23,498 nt of DNA from Candidatus Nomurabacteria bacterium (lineage in GTDB: Bacteria; Patescibacteriota; Minisyncoccia; Phycocordibacterales; UBA2100). The stretch covers positions 1 through 23,498 of the forward strand of contig CALRIB010000006.1 of NCBI GenBank assembly GCA_943359705.1. The letters run 5' to 3'. Every line of letters starts with the position of its first letter. The first letter of the stretch is position 1. The notes under the pieces are model-generated. The model searched no databases, was not told the DNA's origin, and saw nothing but the letters and a program-made list of their open reading frames with translations. Shown in pieces: positions 12,263 to 19,224 of the stretch. Made by a program: the position numbers and the translations under genes.

Positions 12263-13405
12263 ATGCAAACCTACGATGCTCCGAGAGACGAAGAGAAGAA
12301 AATTTTAAGCGTGATTGAAACGCGTACTGATACTGAAGCGATGCGAATACGCCGATACCTCGCGATGCCTGACCTTTCGCGCACTTCGAGTAGCCCTATC
12401 AAGGAGCTCGTGGACAAAATAACGTCGGTACCGGATTTTAAGGATTTCGACCTGGTGAATGTGCCTGAGATAGTACCGACCGACGTCGCTTTTGACCTGT
12501 TCGACTTTACCGAAAATCATCCCGCGCGCAGTAAGTCGGACACGTATTTTGCCGACGACACGCACATACTGCGGCCGCATACGACGGTGATGTGGTACTA
12601 CTATCTCACATCACAGGCCATAAAAAAGAGACTCGCAGCCGGCGAGGACATCGGCGTGTTCTCATTCGGCAAGGTGTACCGCAAAGACGAGATAGATAAA
12701 ACGCACATGAACGTCTTTCATCAGATAGACGGTTTGTATCTCACGCCGAAAAAGAAAAAGGCTATCGAACTAAGGGATTTGCAAGACGTGGAAGCAAAAA
12801 CGGTAAAGTCGGTATTCGGTGAACAAATTGAATATCGCTTTCACGATGAGACCTTCCCCTACACGCATCCGAGCACCGAGATAGAAATGAAAAAGGGCAA
12901 CGATTGGGTCGAAATTTTGGGGAGCGGCGTGGTGAAAGGTTCCGTGCTGGAGAAACTCGGTGTCGATTCAAATATATACAACGCATGGGCATTTGGTTTC
13001 GGCCTCGAGCGATGGGCCATCATGAGCATGGAATTGCCCGATATTCGCCTGCTCTGGTCTGGCGATGAGCGTGTGCGTAAACAGCTTCAGCTCGGTCAAA
13101 AATATACCGACGTGAGCAAGTATCCCCCGGTCGTGCGCGACATCTCCTTTATTGTGGCCAGCGACTTTACGCCCAACAATTACTTCGACCTTATCCGCGA
13201 GACGGTCGGAGAAGATATGCTCGAAGAGGTGAAATTGATAGACAAATACGAAGACGCCAAGAAATTCGGGGCCGACAAAGTAAGTTACGCCTACCGAATT
13301 GTGTACCGCTCGCGCGAAAAGACGCTCACGAATGCGGAAGTGGATGCACTCCACAAAAAGCTTGAGCTAGCGACGAAAGATGTGTACGGCGCGCAGGTTC
13401 GCTAA
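12263..13405 (+). CDS. pheS: Single-chain phenylalanyl-tRNA synthetase (alpha core plus FDX-ACB domain)
   Basis: Charges tRNA-Phe with phenylalanine. The 380-residue protein starts near the catalytic core, without the long N-terminal coiled coil of bacterial PheS. Class II motifs are clear: ENHPARSKSDTY and LRPHT (85-107), motif 2 GKVYRKDEIDKTHMNVFHQIDG (136-157), FPYTHPSTEIEM (198-209), DWVEILGSG (214-222) and motif 3 AFGFGLERWAIM (243-254). Residues from about 284 (KYPPVVRDISFIV to the end) form a ferredoxin-fold anticodon-binding domain, which in normal bacteria ends the beta subunit PheT. This is the architecture of monomeric mitochondrial PheRS. No pheT is adjacent: the next gene is a glycosyltransferase. 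Confident on family; monomeric state is inferred from the fusion. Confidence 0.92.
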   Translation: MQTYDAPRDEEKKILSVIETRTDTEAMRIRRYLAMPDLSRTSSSPIKELVDKITSVPDFKDFDLVNVPEIVPTDVAFDLFDFTENHPARSKSDTYFADDTHILRPHTTVMWYYYLTSQAIKKRLAAGEDIGVFSFGKVYRKDEIDKTHMNVFHQIDGLYLTPKKKKAIELRDLQDVEAKTVKSVFGEQIEYRFHDETFPYTHPSTEIEMKKGNDWVEILGSGVVKGSVLEKLGVDSNIYNAWAFGFGLERWAIMSMELPDIRLLWSGDERVRKQLQLGQKYTDVSKYPPVVRDISFIVASDFTPNNYFDLIRETVGEDMLEEVKLIDKYEDAKKFGADKVSYAYRIVYRSREKTLTNAEVDALHKKLELATKDVYGAQVR

Positions 13406-13410
13406 TCTCT

Positions 13411-13464
13411 AACGACTTACGATGTCGTTATTATAATTTCAGCCTAGGCTGAGATTGTAATAAT
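13411..13464. repeat. Two consecutive hairpins after pheS
   Basis: First stem AACGAC/GTCGTT (13411-13416, 13424-13429), possibly the pheS terminator. The second, alternative and larger structure spans 13427-13464 and centres on the perfect palindrome TCAGCCTAGGCTGA (13439-13452). Its arms continue for 12 more pairs on each side, three of them G-T. The two overlap by 3 nt, so they are mutually exclusive at the base. Confidence 0.65.
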
Positions 13465-13502
13465 TTGAGCTGAAGGCTTGTGCTCCGCTTTCGCGAGCTT
13501 TT

Positions 13503-13511
13503 TGCTATACT
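13503..13511 (+). promoter_or_regulatory. Extended -10 promoter of the glycosyltransferase operon
   Basis: TGC followed by TATACT (13506-13511), 12 nt before ATG 13524; no well-spaced -35 box. Confidence 0.5.
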
Positions 13512-13523
13512 GTCTCACCGCTC

Positions 13524-14735
13524 ATGGAACTCGTGACGTATACCCTGCTTTTCGTTTCCCTCTACTTTGAGGTCTTTTTGCTTGTCACCTTCCTTGAGAA
13601 AATCGCCTATCGCAAGCACTCGGCGGCTTCGACGCCGCAAACATACCCCTCCGTAGCCATTGTTGTACCCTGCTTCAACGAAGAACGCGGACTAGGTGCT
13701 ACGTTGCACTCACTTCTCGCACTCCACTATCCTGCAGGGAAATTAGAGGTGATTGTCGTGGATGACGGATCGACCGACAAAACATTTGCGATTGCAAGCG
13801 AATTTGCGCCGCAAGTCCGTGTGTTCCGGAAAGAAAATGGGGGCAAGCACACGGCCATGAATTTCGCGCTCGCACAAACGAATGCCGAACTCATCGGATG
13901 CCTCGATGCCGACTCCGTCGTTGAGCCCGAAGCGCTATTGCGCACGGCGCGAGTATTTGAGCAAACGGAGGTCTCGGCGGTCACGCCGGGCATACACGTG
14001 CGTGCGCCGCACACGCTGCTACAACATATGCAAAATGTCGAGTACCGCATCAGCATTTTCATTCGTTTTATGCAGGCCGCGCTCGGCAGCGCTTTCGTCA
14101 CTCCCGGTCCGTTTTCCGTCTTCCGCACGAGCGTCGTGCGAGAACTCGGCGGGTGGCGGGAAGGACATTCGACGGAAGACATGGAACTCGCACTGCGTAT
14201 GCAGGCGGGCGGGCACTTGATAGCCAACGCGCCAGGCGCGGTGGTCTACACAACGACACCGCGTACCTTCCGTGCGCTCCTGCGCCAGCGTGTGCGCTGG
14301 ACCTACGGCTTCCTCAGGAACGCTCTTGACTACCGCTACATGCTCGCGAATCGCTCCTACGGCAACCTCGGGCTCATCGTGCTCCCTCTCGCGCTTGTCT
14401 CTATCTTTTCGGGAATTTATTTCTTCTTCAGTGTCGTGTTCCAGCTCACCATCTCCCTCATTTCGACCTACACACGCGTCGAACAGACCGGCCTCCTTCC
14501 TCACCCATCGCTTGAGCTCTACTACGTCAACACAAGCGCGATGTGGTTCCTGGTATGGGTCGCCATTCTCTTCGTCGTCGTCCTCATCTGCGCGGGCTCC
14601 TGGATAGGCTCAGGCTCGCGCAAGCCGCCCCTGAGTACGCCGCTTTTCCTCTTCTTTTACAGCTTTCTCGTCCCGATATGGCTCTCGGTGGCCGTAGTTC
14701 GCGCATTTTTTAATACTGGTGTAAGGTGGCGCTGA
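13524..14735 (+). CDS. Family 2 glycosyltransferase, membrane-bound, processive type
   Basis: A 403-residue enzyme that likely transfers sugar from a nucleotide sugar to build an exported polysaccharide or glycolipid at the inner face of the membrane. Order: N-terminal helix (about 5-27); GT-A domain starting VAIVVPCFNEE; DD at 80-81 in VVDDGSTD; DAD at 128-130 (metal binding); TED at 217-219 (catalytic base region); RQRVRW at 254-259, the Q/RxxRW-type signature of processive GT2 enzymes (cellulose, chitin, hyaluronan and poly-GlcNAc synthases). Three C-terminal hydrophobic segments (from about 285) could form the translocation channel. The stop codon overlaps the next gene's ATG by one base, so the two are coupled. 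Substrate cannot be told from the sequence. Confidence 0.88.
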   Translation: MELVTYTLLFVSLYFEVFLLVTFLEKIAYRKHSAASTPQTYPSVAIVVPCFNEERGLGATLHSLLALHYPAGKLEVIVVDDGSTDKTFAIASEFAPQVRVFRKENGGKHTAMNFALAQTNAELIGCLDADSVVEPEALLRTARVFEQTEVSAVTPGIHVRAPHTLLQHMQNVEYRISIFIRFMQAALGSAFVTPGPFSVFRTSVVRELGGWREGHSTEDMELALRMQAGGHLIANAPGAVVYTTTPRTFRALLRQRVRWTYGFLRNALDYRYMLANRSYGNLGLIVLPLALVSIFSGIYFFFSVVFQLTISLISTYTRVEQTGLLPHPSLELYYVNTSAMWFLVWVAILFVVVLICAGSWIGSGSRKPPLSTPLFLFFYSFLVPIWLSVAVVRAFFNTGVRWR

Positions 14736-15454
14736 TGCCAATAGAGCCGATTGTCAACAACCGCACCGCGCGCTGGGGTACGTACGCCATCGCGTTCGTC
14801 ATTACCGCCGCAATATTCGCGACAGCCTTTTGGGCGAGCGTGTATTTCAATACTCGCCGTGCGGCGGAAATACGCACCGCGCAGGATTCCATTTCGGTAG
14901 ACATCCTCTCGCTCGAGACGCAGTTCGACCTTTTGGCACAACACTCGTGCCAGGATATTTCCGAAAATTCCGTGCTCTCAAAAGAGATCCAGCCGCTCGG
15001 CGAACGTCTTGCATACCTTGAGACGCAGCGTGGCGTGAACCAAGACGAGCTCACGCGCCTCAAGCGCTACTATTCCCTATTGCAGATAAAAGACTTGCTC
15101 CTGATGCAACAGGTCGCGCAAAAGTGCGGACTGAAATCGGTCTTTATCCAGTATTTCTATTCCAACAAGGGCGACTGCGCGAAATGCGAGCAGCAAGGCT
15201 ATGTGCTCACAGCCCTCTCAGAGCTTTACCCGCAATTGCGCGTCTACTCCTTTGATTACAATCTCGACCTCGGCGCGCTGCGGACGCTCACGCAAATACA
15301 CGATGTGCAGAACGAACTGCCCGCCCTTGTCATCAACAACAAAACCTACTACGGCTTCAAATCCATGGATGATATCGGCAAGATATTGCCGCAGCTGAAA
15401 ACGCTCAAGAAGACCGCAACTAGTACCGCTCAAAAACTTGATACAAACCCTTAG
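14735..15454 (+). CDS. Membrane-anchored thioredoxin-like protein with CxxC
   Basis: A 239-residue protein. Start ATG 14735 overlaps the GT2 stop (TGATG) and has a purine-rich site (AAGGTGG) upstream; GTG 14726 is an alternative. One N-terminal helix (about 17-38) anchors it, followed by a charged, probably coiled helical region (about 45-125). A thioredoxin-like domain then carries CAKC (148-151) in YFYSNKGDCAKCEQQG, with a plausible cis-Pro in NELPALVINNKTYYGF. This suggests a disulfide-exchange role outside the membrane, for example folding the Cys-containing exported proteins; that is inference. Co-transcribed with the glycosyltransferase. Confidence 0.75.
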   Translation: MPIEPIVNNRTARWGTYAIAFVITAAIFATAFWASVYFNTRRAAEIRTAQDSISVDILSLETQFDLLAQHSCQDISENSVLSKEIQPLGERLAYLETQRGVNQDELTRLKRYYSLLQIKDLLLMQQVAQKCGLKSVFIQYFYSNKGDCAKCEQQGYVLTALSELYPQLRVYSFDYNLDLGALRTLTQIHDVQNELPALVINNKTYYGFKSMDDIGKILPQLKTLKKTATSTAQKLDTNP

Positions 15455-15466
15455 AGCGGGCACAAT
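15438..15466 (+). promoter_or_regulatory. Possible tRNA-Thr promoter
   Basis: TTGATA (15438-15443), a 17-bp spacer and CACAAT (15461-15466), 11 nt before the tRNA. The -35 box lies inside the end of the preceding gene. Confidence 0.35.
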
Positions 15467-15476
15467 ACCAGACACT

Positions 15477-15549
15477 GCCGCCTTAGCTCAGTTGGTAGAG
15501 CAACTCTTTTGTAAAGAGAAGGTCCCCAGTTCAAATCTGGGAGGCGGCT
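15477..15549 (+). tRNA. tRNA-Thr (anticodon UGU)
   Basis: Acceptor stem GCCGCCT/AGGCGGC, D arm GCTCAGTTGGTAGAGC, anticodon loop TTTGTAA with TGT at its centre, and T arm CCCAG-TTCAAAT-CTGGG. The discriminator base is T, and CCA is not encoded. Reads ACA and, by wobble, other threonine codons. Its last base overlaps the stop codon of the convergent gene. It is the substrate of the ThrRS in this window. Confidence 0.95.
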
Positions 15550-15950
15550 CAAAGGTCAGCGTCCGTCGTTTCGCCGTTTCCGTTCTTATGCTCGATAACT
15601 TTTTTTAAGAACTCGGAACGCGGAGCTTCGCGGCGCTGGAAGCGATGTTTGTGCGACACGAGGTCGGCAAGCCGGTGGGACTGAGCTTCGAGGTACCGGG
15701 CCGAGCGAGCGAGAGCGAGAGCGAGTTCGTGCACGGCGACGCGGGAGAGATGAAGAAGCTCGGGCGGCAATTTCTCTATATCAAGTTTGAGCGCAAGTAG
15801 AAGTTCGCTCAATTTAACGGCGCGCTCATCCAATCCGGAGCGGAGGCGCGGCATGAAAACCGCACCTGCGGCCTCTTCACGATGCTTCAAGGCAAACACG
15901 GCAATGATGCCCAATACTGCAAATGCGAAAATCACCATTGCAACAATCAT
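15549..15950 (-). CDS. Small membrane-anchored protein downstream of tsf
   Basis: A 133-residue protein with an N-terminal helix (MIVAMVIFAFAVLGIIAVFAL, 1-21) followed by a long, highly charged helical region rich in Leu, Arg and Glu (35-110), probably a coiled coil on the cytoplasmic side. It starts 4 nt after the tsf stop codon, so it is the last gene of the rpsB-tsf operon. I do not recognise a named family. The tight linkage to translation genes suggests a ribosome- or membrane-associated role, but that is a guess. Ends with TGA at the tRNA-Thr boundary. Confidence 0.7.
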   Translation of the reverse strand: MIVAMVIFAFAVLGIIAVFALKHREEAAGAVFMPRLRSGLDERAVKLSELLLALKLDIEKLPPELLHLSRVAVHELALALARSARYLEAQSHRLADLVSHKHRFQRREAPRSEFLKKVIEHKNGNGETTDADL

Positions 15951-15954
15951 AGGA

Positions 15955-16539
15955 TTAGCGAACGCTCAGGCGCTCAAAACGAACTACCTCTATCTTTTCG
16001 CCGAATTTTTGAATCGCGGAATCAATAAGCCCGCGGATCGTGATGGACGGGTCTTTGACGAAGGGTTGCTCCAAAAGGACCTTGTCGCGAAGGTAGCTGT
16101 CTATCTTTCCTTCGATGGCCTTCGCGCGGGCCTGTTCGGGCACGTTGGCGGCCTCTTTTTCAAAAACCTCCCGCGCAGCTTTCAAATCGGAGTCTTTGAC
16201 GTCATCGCGCGAGCGGAACTGCGGAGCCATCGCCGCGATGTGCATCGCAATATCGTACGCAAGTTTGCCGAACTCCGCGTTCTTTGACACAAAGTCCGTC
16301 TCACTTGCCAAGACGAGCGCCGCGACGACCGAGCCGCCGGCGTGCGTGTACGCGGTCGCGATGCCTGCGCCGAGCGTGCGGTCGGACTTTTTGCCGGCAA
16401 TGGTCGCGCTAATTTTTCTGAGGATGACCTTGGCCTTTTCCGCGTCCCCTCCCGCTTCTTCAAGAGCCTTTTTGCACTGCATCACCGATACGCCCGTTTC
16501 GTCGCGGAGCGATTTGATGACGTCTGTTGTGATAACCAT
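15955..16539 (-). CDS. tsf: Elongation factor Ts
   Basis: Nucleotide exchange factor that regenerates EF-Tu-GTP. The 194-residue protein has the N-terminal UBA-like domain (VIKSLRDETGVSVMQCKKALEEAGGDAEKA, with the family signature LRDETG) and the core motif TDFVSKN (ETDFVSKNAEF). It is about 90 residues shorter than E. coli EF-Ts (283 aa), having a single reduced core, as in other short bacterial EF-Ts. It follows rpsB with a 56-nt gap containing an attenuator-like hairpin. Confidence 0.95.
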   Translation of the reverse strand: MVITTDVIKSLRDETGVSVMQCKKALEEAGGDAEKAKVILRKISATIAGKKSDRTLGAGIATAYTHAGGSVVAALVLASETDFVSKNAEFGKLAYDIAMHIAAMAPQFRSRDDVKDSDLKAAREVFEKEAANVPEQARAKAIEGKIDSYLRDKVLLEQPFVKDPSITIRGLIDSAIQKFGEKIEVVRFERLSVR

Positions 16540-16569
16540 GGTGAGTATTTTAAATCAAAAACGCGAAGT

Positions 16570-16594
16570 TCCAAACCTCAAACGAGAGTTTGGA
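16570..16594 (-). promoter_or_regulatory. Attenuator-like hairpin between rpsB and tsf
   Basis: TCCAAAC/GTTTGGA (16570-16576, 16588-16594), extended by CTC/GAG with one bulged base, directly after the rpsB stop. A T-run follows only about 12 nt later on the minus strand, so partial termination is more likely than full. Confidence 0.45.
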
Positions 16595-16595
16595 C

Positions 16596-17318
16596 TTATT
16601 GGGTGGAACTTGTTTGCGGCTTAGCCGGCACGTGCGCCTTCTTGCCTTCGAGATACGCCTCCGAAATTGCTTCGCACACGAAGCGCACGCTACGCACTGA
16701 GGTGTCGTTGGCGGGAATCGGGTGTTGCACGAGCTGGAAATCGCAGTCCGAGCTTGCGAGGCCGACGACCGGGATATTGAGCTGGTTGGCTTCTTTGACC
16801 GCGGTGTCTTCGTGCCGCGTATCGACGATGAAAAGTGCGCCGGGCAGGTCGGTCATGGTCACGAGTCCGCCGAAACGCGCGCGAAGCTCGTCAATCTCGC
16901 GATCGATGAGGAGGCGTTCACGCTTCGTATATTTTTCGAGCAGGCCTTTCTCGCGCTCATCTTCCAATTTAAGGAGAAGCTCGATGCGCTTGCGGATGTT
17001 CTTGAAATTAGTGAGTGAGCCTCCAATCCAGCGACCGGCCACGTAGGGTGCTCCGGCTGCCATTGCCGCAGACTTCACGAGCTCAGAGACCTCATTCTTA
17101 CCTCCCACGAAAAGCACCTGCACGCCTCGCGCGGCAACGGACGAAATGAATGCGGTCGCAGATTCGAGACGCTTGTAGGTTTCCTCGAGGTCGAAGATAT
17201 CGGTGCGGTCCTTAGTGCCGAAGAGATACTTGGAAGAGCTGGGGTGCCTGCGGGCGCGCGGCAGCGCAAAGTGCGCACCGGCGTCGTAGAGGCTCTGGAT
17301 ATCGCTCGTATTTACCAT
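16596..17318 (-). CDS. rpsB: 30S ribosomal protein S2
   Basis: Ribosomal small-subunit protein. The 240-residue product starts at ATG 17318 (MVNTSDIQSLYDAGAHFALPRARRHP); the longer frame from 17336 uses a TTG. Family segments are GAHFALPRARRHPSSSKYLFG, VLFVGGKNE, YVAGRWIGGSLTNF, GALFIVDTRHEDTAVKEANQLNIPVVGLASSDCD and IPANDTSVRSV. Here SSDCDFQLVQHPIPAND takes the place of the common TNCDPxxIDYPIPGND. It follows prfA by 26 nt and precedes tsf. Confidence 0.95.
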   Translation of the reverse strand: MVNTSDIQSLYDAGAHFALPRARRHPSSSKYLFGTKDRTDIFDLEETYKRLESATAFISSVAARGVQVLFVGGKNEVSELVKSAAMAAGAPYVAGRWIGGSLTNFKNIRKRIELLLKLEDEREKGLLEKYTKRERLLIDREIDELRARFGGLVTMTDLPGALFIVDTRHEDTAVKEANQLNIPVVGLASSDCDFQLVQHPIPANDTSVRSVRFVCEAISEAYLEGKKAHVPAKPQTSSTQ

Positions 17319-17326
17319 GTCGGGAG

Positions 17327-17355
17327 ATACTATCAAACGCGGCCTTATTCCGCAA
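17327..17355 (-). promoter_or_regulatory. Possible internal promoter for rpsB-tsf
   Basis: On the minus strand, TTGCGG (17355-17350), a 17-bp spacer and TAGTAT (17332-17327), overlapping the end of prfA. It is 9 nt from ATG 17318, similar to other near-leaderless starts here. Confidence 0.35.
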
Positions 17356-18322
17356 CGTTCTCGCCGCCCTCGGCCTTTTCGAGCGCCTCGAGTATCGGCC
17401 CCAAGCCACCTCCCATTATTTTCTCAACATTGGACCACGATTCTTTGATGCGGTGGTCAGTAATACGGTCTTGCGGAAAGTTGTAGGTACGAATCTTTTC
17501 GGAACGGTCGCCGGTGCCGACTTGAGATTTGCGGTCGGCCGCGCGCTCGCGCGCCTCGCGCTCGTCCTGCTCCTGTTGGAGTTTACTCGCCAAAAGCTTC
17601 ATCGCTTTTTCGCGGTTTTGCACCTGGCTGCGCTCGGAAGTGCAGCGCACGTCGATGCCGGTCGGTTTGTGGATGATACGCACGGCAGTTTCCACCTTGT
17701 TGACGTTTTGTCCGCCCGCGCCGCCGGAACGTGAGGTCTCGACTTCGATATCAGCCGGATTAATTTCTATCTTCGTACGTTTGTATATGGGAAGAATGGC
17801 GACGGATGCGGTGGAGGTGTGGATGCGGCCTGCCTTTTCGGTGGCGGGCACGCGCTGCACGCGATGCACGCCGGTTTCGAAACGAAGTTCGCGGTAGCAA
17901 TTGACTCCTTTTATCTCGAACTGAGCTTCTTTGTAACCGCCGAGGTCGCTCCCCGATTCGCTCAGACTTCTTCGACTCCAACCTTTTGCCTCCGCGTACT
18001 TTAAATACATCTGCGCCAACTCTTCGGCAAAAAGCGCGGCTTCGTCGCCGCCTACTCCCGCCCGTACTTCAAGCACGACTTCATTCGGCCACTCACGCTC
18101 GTTGTCTCCGCCGACGATGTCCGTCATCTGCTTCATCAGGGCTTCTTTTTGTTCGCCGATCTCACGCATCTCCTTTTCGACGAGGTCTTTCATCGAAGGG
18201 TCGACTTCGGAGAGCTCCTCAGCGTCTTTTTCGGCTTGCGTGAGGCGTTTCCACTCCACCACAAGAAACGCGACGCGATTGTCGTCGGCGTATTCAAGTG
18301 GATTCAGTTTCTCTTCGCTCAT
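17345..18322 (-). CDS. prfA: Peptide chain release factor 1
   Basis: Ends translation at UAA and UAG. The 325-residue protein starts at ATG 18322 (MSEEKLNPLEYADD); the in-frame ATG at 18370 lies inside the promoter. It has the PAT stop-recognition tripeptide (159-161, in RVQRVPATEKAGRIHTS), which marks RF1 rather than RF2 (SPF). The catalytic GGQ is at 203-205 (SGGAGGQNVNKVET). It is about 35 residues shorter than E. coli RF1, with the loss in the N-terminal domain. First gene of prfA-rpsB-tsf. TGA stops elsewhere in the window imply RF2 is encoded outside it. Confidence 0.95.
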   Translation of the reverse strand: MSEEKLNPLEYADDNRVAFLVVEWKRLTQAEKDAEELSEVDPSMKDLVEKEMREIGEQKEALMKQMTDIVGGDNEREWPNEVVLEVRAGVGGDEAALFAEELAQMYLKYAEAKGWSRRSLSESGSDLGGYKEAQFEIKGVNCYRELRFETGVHRVQRVPATEKAGRIHTSTASVAILPIYKRTKIEINPADIEVETSRSGGAGGQNVNKVETAVRIIHKPTGIDVRCTSERSQVQNREKAMKLLASKLQQEQDEREARERAADRKSQVGTGDRSEKIRTYNFPQDRITDHRIKESWSNVEKIMGGGLGPILEALEKAEGGENVAE

Positions 18323-18337
18323 AAGAAGGGAGGAGCA

Positions 18338-18418
18338 AGAAGTACGAAGTAAGGAGTACGAATAAATCATAGCAGAGTTCTCCCCTGCGTACTTCTTACT
18401 TCTACCTTCTTACTTCTT
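18338..18418. repeat. GAAGTA-type low-complexity inverted repeat
   Basis: Imperfect iterations of GAAGTA(A/C) at 18338-18362 and their complement (TACTTCTTACTTC type) at 18388-18418, on either side of the prfA promoter. The second block runs into the rpmE stop codon. Confidence 0.65.
18366..18374 (-). promoter_or_regulatory. Extended -10 promoter of prfA
   Basis: On the minus strand, TGC then TATGAT (18371-18366), 43 nt before ATG 18322, identical to the thrS box. It sits between the two arms of the GAAGTA repeat. Confidence 0.45.
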
Positions 18419-18685
18419 TGTTTTTGCAGCCTTCGGCTTTGCCGCAGCGGCACGCTTCTTAAACTTGTCGACGCGTCCGGCGGTATCGATAGTCTTGGCA
18501 GTACCGGTGTAGAACGGGTGCGATGCGCTCGAAATTTCTACGTGGAAAACGGGGTACTGTTTACCGTCCTCCCATTTGTCGGTTTTGGTAGCGGAGACGG
18601 TAGAGGCAATAAGAAAACGCTTCCCTGAAGTTGAATCCTCAAAGATGACGTCCCGGTATTCCTTGGGGTGAATGTCCTTTTTCAT
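18410..18685 (-). CDS. rpmE2: 50S ribosomal protein L31, type B
   Basis: A 91-residue ribosomal protein. ATG 18685 gives the canonical start MKKDIHPKEYRDVIFED. Body motifs FHVEISSASHPFYTGTAKTIDTAGRVDKF match L31. No cysteines are present, so this is the zinc-independent B type. The C-terminus is a Lys/Ala tail (RAAAAKPKAAKTKK). Divergent from the small exported gene at 18766. Confidence 0.92.
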   Translation of the reverse strand: MKKDIHPKEYRDVIFEDSTSGKRFLIASTVSATKTDKWEDGKQYPVFHVEISSASHPFYTGTAKTIDTAGRVDKFKKRAAAAKPKAAKTKK

Positions 18686-18693
18686 GTCGCCAA

Positions 18694-18710
18694 AACATAG
18701 CATATATGAT
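18694..18710. promoter_or_regulatory. Overlapping divergent -10 boxes for rpmE2 and the 99-aa gene
   Basis: Minus strand: TGC-TATGTT (-10 at 18699-18694), 8 nt before the rpmE2 ATG. Plus strand: TATGAT (18705-18710) with a weak TTCATG at 18681-18686, reading toward 18766. The two -10 boxes are only 5 bp apart, so they probably compete for polymerase. Confidence 0.4.
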
Positions 18711-18765
18711 TCAATGCCGCCAGTTGTGGGAACCCCTGCAACAGCGCAACCGAGGGAGGACCCTC

Positions 18766-19065
18766 ATGAAACGCGCACTGTTGGCGACACTGGCCGCAAC
18801 CACTTTGCTCGCATCTGCTGCGGCAGCGAACGCGGAAGACGATCTGGGAATACGTCTGCGGAACTACTCGATGAACCCGATGGGCGCGCTCGGCCCTATA
18901 ACCGCGATTGCTCGCTCGAGCGCCATGCAAATGTACCAGAAGCGCATCGAGATGCGGATCATGTGCGCCGCATCGATGACGCCTGGGGTGGGCGAGACCT
19001 GCAAGAAGAATCTCGAGGACTTCGACAAAGCTCTCGAGCAGGTGTTTTTCAACAAGGCGCCCTGA
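18766..19065 (+). CDS. Small exported protein (unknown function)
   Basis: A 99-residue product with a textbook Sec signal peptide (MKRALLATLAATTLLASAAA, cleavage after ANA before EDD) and a mature region of about 75 residues. The mature region is predicted mainly helical, Met-rich (MQMYQKRIEMRIMCAASM), with two Cys (MRIMCAAS, GETCKKN). ATG 18766 is set by the strong Shine-Dalgarno GGAGGA 5 nt upstream and the signal peptide; the longer frame from 18706 lies in the promoter. It has its own terminator. It is the only plus-strand gene among minus-strand genes from 15549 to 21231. Family not recognised. Confidence 0.7.
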   Translation: MKRALLATLAATTLLASAAAANAEDDLGIRLRNYSMNPMGALGPITAIARSSAMQMYQKRIEMRIMCAASMTPGVGETCKKNLEDFDKALEQVFFNKAP

Positions 19066-19122
19066 GTACGCGGGAGCGTCACCACCCTGGAGTCGGCGCA
19101 GTGCTGACAATTGTTTCGATTG

Positions 19123-19160
19123 ACCCGGCGACGCGCAAGCGCCGCCGGGTTTTATTTTAT
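19123..19160 (+). terminator. Intrinsic terminator of the 99-aa gene
   Basis: Stem ACCCGGCG/CGCCGGGT (19123-19130, 19143-19150) followed by TTTTATTTTAT, 58 nt beyond the stop codon. Confidence 0.85.
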
Positions 19161-19224
19161 ATAGAGAGCGATATCCCCTATTCTCGACGGCCGTTGAAGA
19201 TGTGGGATATGTAATTTCGTCGTT

